Assembly: GCF_014268745.2 (NCBI RefSeq) | Contig: NZ_JABWRB020000002.1 | Span: 744,001 to 808,000 of the forward strand | DNA from: Pseudomonas zanjanensis | Lineage (GTDB): Bacteria; Pseudomonadota; Gammaproteobacteria; Pseudomonadales; Pseudomonadaceae | Direction of reading: 5' to 3' | Length of the DNA: 64,000 nucleotides | Part shown: positions 60,056 through 64,000 of the stretch, piece by piece | Layout of the letters: every line of letters starts with the position of its first letter | Position numbering within the stretch: position 1 is the stretch's first letter | Notes under the pieces: generated by a model | Told to the model about the DNA's origin: nothing | Database searches by the model: none | The model's input: the letters and a program-made list of their open reading frames with translations, nothing else | Program-made: the position numbers and the translations under genes

Positions 60056-61251
60056 TTCTTCTCCCGCGCTTCACGGTACCGAGGCGCCTGCCGGTACAAG
60101 TAGACGCTCAAGGCCAACCCACCCAGGGCCGCCAGGGCAGCGAACAGAAAGATCGAGGCAAAGCCCAAGCCAGCGGCAATCGCACCAGCCAGCGGCCCGG
60201 TGATCCCCAGCGACAGATCAATGAACAGTGAATAAGCGCCCACCGCGGCCCCTCGGCTGGAAGCCGGCACCAAGTTGACCGCTTCCACGCCCAGCGCCGG
60301 AAACACCAGGGAAAAGCCGAAACCGCTCAACGCCGCGCCCGCCAGGGCCCAATGGGCATCCGGTGCGAGCCACAACAGCAAGAGTCCCAGGGTTTCCACC
60401 GACAGGCAGGCAATCGCCACGCGAAAGCCGCCCAGGCGGTTGATCAGGTTGCCGAACAGCAGGCGCGCGCCGATGAAGCTGGCGCCGAACAGGCTCAGGC
60501 ACAGCACCGCGTTATCCCAATGCTGAGTGGCGTAATACAGGGTGATGAAGGTCGCGATGGTGCCAAACCCGATCGAACCCAGGGCCAAACCGCAGCCGTG
60601 TGGCAGCACACGCCCCAGCACGTGCATGAACGGCAGGCGTTCGCCAGAGACAATCGGCGCAGCAGTCTTGCGCCAGGCCAATGCCAGTCCCAGCAGGCCC
60701 AGCAAGATGATGCTGACGCCCATGCTCCACAGCCCCAACGCGTTGACCAGCCACACCCCCAACGGAGCACCGATCGCCAGCGCGCCGTAACTGGCGATAC
60801 CGTTCCAGGAAATCACCTTGGCGGTATTGGCCGCGCCAACCCGGCCGATGCCCCAGCCAATCGAACCCGACCCCACCAGGCTTTCGGCGCTGCCCAGCAC
60901 CAGGCGACCGACCAGCAGGCTGATCAGGCTGAACGTTGGCAGGTGGGGCGTCCAGGCCGACACCAGCATGAACACACCGCTCAGCCCGCAGCCGGCGAGG
61001 CCGAACATCACCGCGCGCTTGCTCCCCAGGTTATCGATGATTCGTCCCGCGTAAGGACGACTGAGCAGGGTGGCCAGGTATTGCACGCTGATCACCAGCC
61101 CGGCGATCACCGCGCCGAAACCCAGCTCACCGTGGACGAAACCGGGCAGCACGGCCAGGGGAATGCCGATATTCAGGTAGCCGATGAAGGTGAACAGGAC
61201 GATGGAAACGACTTGCAGCGTGACCGCCAGGGGGCGCTGGGAATCTGACAT
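60052..61251 (-). CDS. MFS transporter
   Basis: 399 residues with about twelve helices. The cytoplasmic MFS motif between helices 2 and 3 is recognisable (LLSRPYAGRIIDNLGSKRAVM). Sequence resembles the YfcJ/YhhS (UPF0226) group of small-molecule exporters; substrate unknown. The ATG at 61251 is preferred to the GTG at 61266, but no strong ribosome binding site is visible before either. It shares its 3' end with arfB. Confidence 0.85.
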   Translation of the reverse strand: MSDSQRPLAVTLQVVSIVLFTFIGYLNIGIPLAVLPGFVHGELGFGAVIAGLVISVQYLATLLSRPYAGRIIDNLGSKRAVMFGLAGCGLSGVFMLVSAWTPHLPTFSLISLLVGRLVLGSAESLVGSGSIGWGIGRVGAANTAKVISWNGIASYGALAIGAPLGVWLVNALGLWSMGVSIILLGLLGLALAWRKTAAPIVSGERLPFMHVLGRVLPHGCGLALGSIGFGTIATFITLYYATQHWDNAVLCLSLFGASFIGARLLFGNLINRLGGFRVAIACLSVETLGLLLLWLAPDAHWALAGAALSGFGFSLVFPALGVEAVNLVPASSRGAAVGAYSLFIDLSLGITGPLAGAIAAGLGFASIFLFAALAALGGLALSVYLYRQAPRYREAREKN

Positions 61252-61353
61252 GGGGAAGAGGTCCACGGAGCAGCTGGATAGATAGGCTGCTTATGATAAC
61301 GGCGACCGTGGCGTCCGGGCGGGGAAAAGTAAAACTATTTGCCCAATGGTGGC

Positions 61354-61548
61354 TCAGCGGTCGTTCTGTTCGCTGACCAGGCGCGTGGTCACCAGCGCGG
61401 CGATGGCGTTTTCTTCGCTGCCAAACCGGGCCAGCAGGGCCGCTTGTTTCTCGGCGGGAAGGCGGGTCCAGATCTCGACCATTTTCTCGGCGGTGCCGAT
61501 CAGGACGCTGGCCTGGGCTTCGCTGAAGGGAGGGGTGTCATCGGTCAT
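61354..61548 (-). CDS. Small hypothetical protein
   Basis: 64 residues: MTDDTPPFSEAQASVLIGTA..., mainly helical, ending LVTTRLVSEQNDR. Acidic at the start. No membrane or signal segment. I do not recognise it, but the codon use is normal and the start fits the local sequence. It may be co-transcribed with the 47-residue gene upstream (minus strand). Confidence 0.6.
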   Translation of the reverse strand: MTDDTPPFSEAQASVLIGTAEKMVEIWTRLPAEKQAALLARFGSEENAIAALVTTRLVSEQNDR

Positions 61549-61621
61549 GGGGCGCTCGGGATTCAGGCAGTGTGGAAAGCGCATCTTAGCGCTTTCCACA
61601 CGGTCTGGTGGTGCGGGTCAA

Positions 61622-61765
61622 TCAGTCTTCGCTGTCGGCCTGGCGGCGTTCAGTGGCTTCCTTGGGCTCGGGTTGCTGGGCGTCAGGTTGCCCTCCGGCT
61701 TGTAGCGTGGTCGTCTGCTCAGTGTCGTGCAGGCTTGGGAAGGGGAGATTAGGGATCTCGTGCAT
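61622..61765 (-). CDS. Short hypothetical protein, 47 residues
   Basis: Starts MHEIPNLPFPSLHD and ends with an acidic/basic tail (QQPEPKEATERRQADSED); Gln/Pro/Glu-rich, probably disordered. A very good GAGGAG ribosome binding site 6 nt before the ATG argues that it is translated. Function unknown. Confidence 0.6.
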   Translation of the reverse strand: MHEIPNLPFPSLHDTEQTTTLQAGGQPDAQQPEPKEATERRQADSED

Positions 61766-62053
61766 TTCGCGCTCCTCGCAAAGTCTGTGGATAGATCTGG
61801 TAGATCCGCGCTTTTACAAAGCTTGGGCAGGATACAGCAGGAGAAATGACAAAAAGACTTTTAAATCCCATCGCGCCGACAAAAGGGATTGTCTGGACAG
61901 GTCATGTCCAGTCAGCAAGAACGATCCCGATACCGGTGGTCGCCACCGCTCAAGAACACCCCCTACAGGCCGATGACTTGCACATATCCTCCACATTCCG
62001 TTGTAACAGTGGACCCTGGACATGGAGGTTCTTTATTTGAAGAGATCGACTCC

Positions 62054-63679
62054 ATGTTTCTACAAAAATCCCTGAGAGCCCAGATTCTCGCCCTGCTCAG
62101 CGGCAGCCTGCTGGCCATGTTGCTGATCGCCCTGGCGTCCTTTCACTTCCTTTCAGATGGCATCCAGAATTATCGTCAACTGCTCGACGGTCCGTTGCGT
62201 GCGTCGCAATTGATCGACGAGGCCAACCTGCAATTCAAGGTGCAGGTCCAGGAGTGGAAAAACGTCCTGTTGCGCGGCAAGCAGCCAGCGGACATGGATA
62301 AATACTGGAAGCAATTCGAGGCACGCCAGAGCGATGTCCAGGGCATCCTTGGCCAGTTGACGACCCACGAAGGTGTCCCGGCGCAAATCAAGACACGTAT
62401 CGAGCGTCTGCGGGGCGAGCATGCGCAGTTGGGCGCGGCCTACCAGAAGGGCCGTGATGCGTTTGTGGCGGCGGGCGGCGACGCGGCGGCGGGCGATGCC
62501 GCGGTCAAGGGTGTGGACCGCGCGGCCAGTGAGCAGATGAGCGAGTTGGTGGTTGAGCTGCATAAGCTGGGCGATGAGCAATCGGCAATGATCAGTGCCG
62601 GTGCCGACCGCACGATCATGCTGGGTACGGTGATCATGCTCGCCTCAGGGCTGCTGGTCGGGTTGTTGAGTGTGTGGCTGGTCAACCGCAACCTGGTGCA
62701 GCCCATCCGTAACCTGATCGCGTACGTGACTCAACTGAGCCGCGGGCGTTTCGCCGAGCGTGTCACGAGCACGCGCCAGGATGAGTTGGGCGACCTGGCC
62801 CTGGCGGCCAATACGCTGCGCGATTTCCTTGCTGAAACCTTCACACGCTTGCAACGCAGTGCCACGGAGCTGGACAGCGCCAGCGGTGAGCTCAATGCGA
62901 TTGCCAGCCTGATGAGCCAAGGCACCAGCGAGCAATTCGAACGCACCGATCAAGTCGCGACCGCGATGAACGAGATGTCGGCCACCGCCCAGGAAGTTGC
63001 CCGCCATGCCGCCGATGCGGCGCAGGCTGCCGATGATGCCGATCATTCGGCGCAGCAGGGCGAGAAAGTGATGCAGGGCACGATCCACACCATCACTCAA
63101 ATGCGTGGCGAAATTGCCAACACCGCCACGGTGATCCGGCGCCTGGAAGCCGACAGCGGACGCATCGGCAAGGTGCTGGAAGTGATCCGCGGGATCGCCG
63201 AGCAGACCAACCTGCTGGCCCTCAACGCTGCCATCGAAGCCGCACGGGCGGGTGAGGCCGGGCGTGGTTTTGCGGTGGTCGCCGATGAAGTCCGCAGCCT
63301 GGCCCAGCGCACGGCGTCGTCCATCATCGAGATCAACCAGATCATCCAGACGGTTCAAACAGGCGCGGTGGACGCGGCCCAGGCCATCGAAAGCGGCCAG
63401 TCGCGCAGTGAGGAAAGTGTCGAGCAGGTGACTCAGGCCGGCGCGATGCTGGAACGCATCACCCAGGCGGTGGAAGCGATCCGCGACATGAACCGTCAGA
63501 TCGCCACCGCTGCGGAAGAGCAGACCTCGGTGGCCGAGGATATTTCGCGCAACCTGACTGAAATCACCTGCATTGCCAGTACCAACCTCGACAACGTAAA
63601 ACGCACCGAAGCGGCCAGTCGGGATTTGCACGGGTTGTCGGGGCAGTTGAATGAAGTGACGGCGCGGTTGAGTGCCTGA
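62054..63679 (+). CDS. Methyl-accepting chemotaxis protein
   Basis: 541 residues. Transmembrane helix 1 (AQILALLSGSLLAMLLIALASF), a periplasmic helical ligand-binding domain (~30-185), helix 2 (~190-212), HAMP (NRNLVQPIRNLIAYVTQLSRGRF), then the signalling domain with the hairpin-tip sequence VLEVIRGIAEQTNLLALNAAIEAARAGEAGRGFAVVADEVRSLAQR. The ligand is not predictable. The ATG at 62054 gives the conserved short cytoplasmic start MFLQKSLRAQI; the frame to 61889 is noncoding. Confidence 0.94.
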   Translation: MFLQKSLRAQILALLSGSLLAMLLIALASFHFLSDGIQNYRQLLDGPLRASQLIDEANLQFKVQVQEWKNVLLRGKQPADMDKYWKQFEARQSDVQGILGQLTTHEGVPAQIKTRIERLRGEHAQLGAAYQKGRDAFVAAGGDAAAGDAAVKGVDRAASEQMSELVVELHKLGDEQSAMISAGADRTIMLGTVIMLASGLLVGLLSVWLVNRNLVQPIRNLIAYVTQLSRGRFAERVTSTRQDELGDLALAANTLRDFLAETFTRLQRSATELDSASGELNAIASLMSQGTSEQFERTDQVATAMNEMSATAQEVARHAADAAQAADDADHSAQQGEKVMQGTIHTITQMRGEIANTATVIRRLEADSGRIGKVLEVIRGIAEQTNLLALNAAIEAARAGEAGRGFAVVADEVRSLAQRTASSIIEINQIIQTVQTGAVDAAQAIESGQSRSEESVEQVTQAGAMLERITQAVEAIRDMNRQIATAAEEQTSVAEDISRNLTEITCIASTNLDNVKRTEAASRDLHGLSGQLNEVTARLSA

Positions 63680-63709
63680 CCGTATGTTCCTGATGCAGTA
63701 GCCGCCCCC

Positions 63710-63843
63710 TGTGGCGAGGGAGCTTGCTCCCGCTGGGCTGCGTAGCGGCCCCAAAGCCATTCAGCGCGGTGCATCAGGCATAAGATGGTTGGCAGATTTT
63801 ACGACTGCTGCGCAGCCGAGCGGGAGCAAGCTCCCTCGCCACA
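63710..63843. repeat. REPIN, family A, after the chemoreceptor gene
   Basis: Inverted family A cores at 63710-63735 and 63818-63843. Confidence 0.9.
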
Positions 63844-63888
63844 AAAGCTCATGAAAATCTGGAGTGAGCAGCCAGCAGGGCATCACCC

Positions 63889-64000
63889 TCAATAATCGCG
63901 ACGCTTGCGAAAGGCCCATCGGCCTGCAATCACGGTGAAGGTCGCCACCAGTGCTACCAGGATCCAGAAGCCCTCGGGATCTTCGGCCAGAGGCACGCCG
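63889..64000 (-). CDS. zntB: C-terminus of a ZntB-like metal transporter, cut by the window
   Basis: Only the last 36 codons are seen: GVPLAEDPEGFWILVALVATFTVIAGRWAFRKRRDY then stop. The G-(I/V)-P-x-A-x-x-x-G-F motif followed by a transmembrane helix and a basic tail is the CorA/ZntB C-terminal pattern (ZntB preferred). The rest lies beyond base 64000. Confidence 0.6.
   Translation of the reverse strand, partial: GVPLAEDPEGFWILVALVATFTVIAGRWAFRKRRDY

Overview
This window is a chromosomal segment of a Pseudomonas, most likely of the P. fluorescens group. The evidence is the high GC content, the gene sets and orders that match what I remember of P. aeruginosa (glpFKRD; argF to argG through bfr, bfd, rnt, pyrC and motY; rnf-nth-metG-apbC; groESL, colRS, mexVW; cpxR to scpAB), and many intergenic REP/REPIN palindromes of the fluorescens type. 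I see no rRNA, tRNA, CRISPR array, prophage or transposase gene.

Layout. 1-4.9 kb: glycerol uptake and catabolism (glpD, glpR, glpK, glpF, all minus). 5-9.3 kb: ybaK, a PhzF-family enzyme, an ABC ATPase overlapping argF, and a small hypothetical gene. 9.5-14 kb: an orphan molybdopterin oxidoreductase, grxD, bacterioferritin with its ferredoxin (Fur-box promoter), and a peroxiredoxin. 14.3-20.5 kb: rnt-pyrC, motY, argG, then an AT-rich patch with an unknown membrane protein and an orphan BvgA/EvgA-type response regulator. 20.5-29.3 kb: nth behind an unusual rnf operon that has no rnfC, then metG, apbC and an SDR. 29.5-38 kb: HugZ-like, fxsA, groES-groEL, a PAP2 phosphatase, colR-colS and three probable ColR-controlled envelope genes. 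38.2-46.2 kb: mexW-mexV behind a di-haem protein/imelysin/DUF1513 set that looks iron-regulated. 46.4-50.8 kb: a Cpx-like system (cpxR, cpxP/spy, cpxA) and yciI/yciB. 50.9-55.8 kb: yciV, yciO, scpA, scpB, rluB. 56-57.5 kb: a 45-residue peptide gene followed by an M29-like metalloprotein. 57.9-64 kb: aroP, arfB, an MFS transporter, small hypotheticals, a chemoreceptor and the end of a zntB-like gene.

Directly visible regulatory sites include ArgR half-site arrays at argF and argG, a GlpR-type palindrome at glpD, a Fur box at bfd, a sigma-32-like promoter at groES, a ColR site downstream of colS, and a CpxR box at cpxP.

REP cores are named here by family: A has GCGAGGGAGCTTGCTCCCG, B has GGGAGCGGGCTTGCTCGCG, C has GGGAGCGAGCCTGCTCGCG, and D has GCGAGGGGATTTATCCCCG. 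They occur in inverted pairs (REPINs), nearly always just after gene ends. The two most interesting loci are the RnfC-less Rnf operon, whose subunits have lost most membrane cluster cysteines, and the small peptide/M29-like pair.
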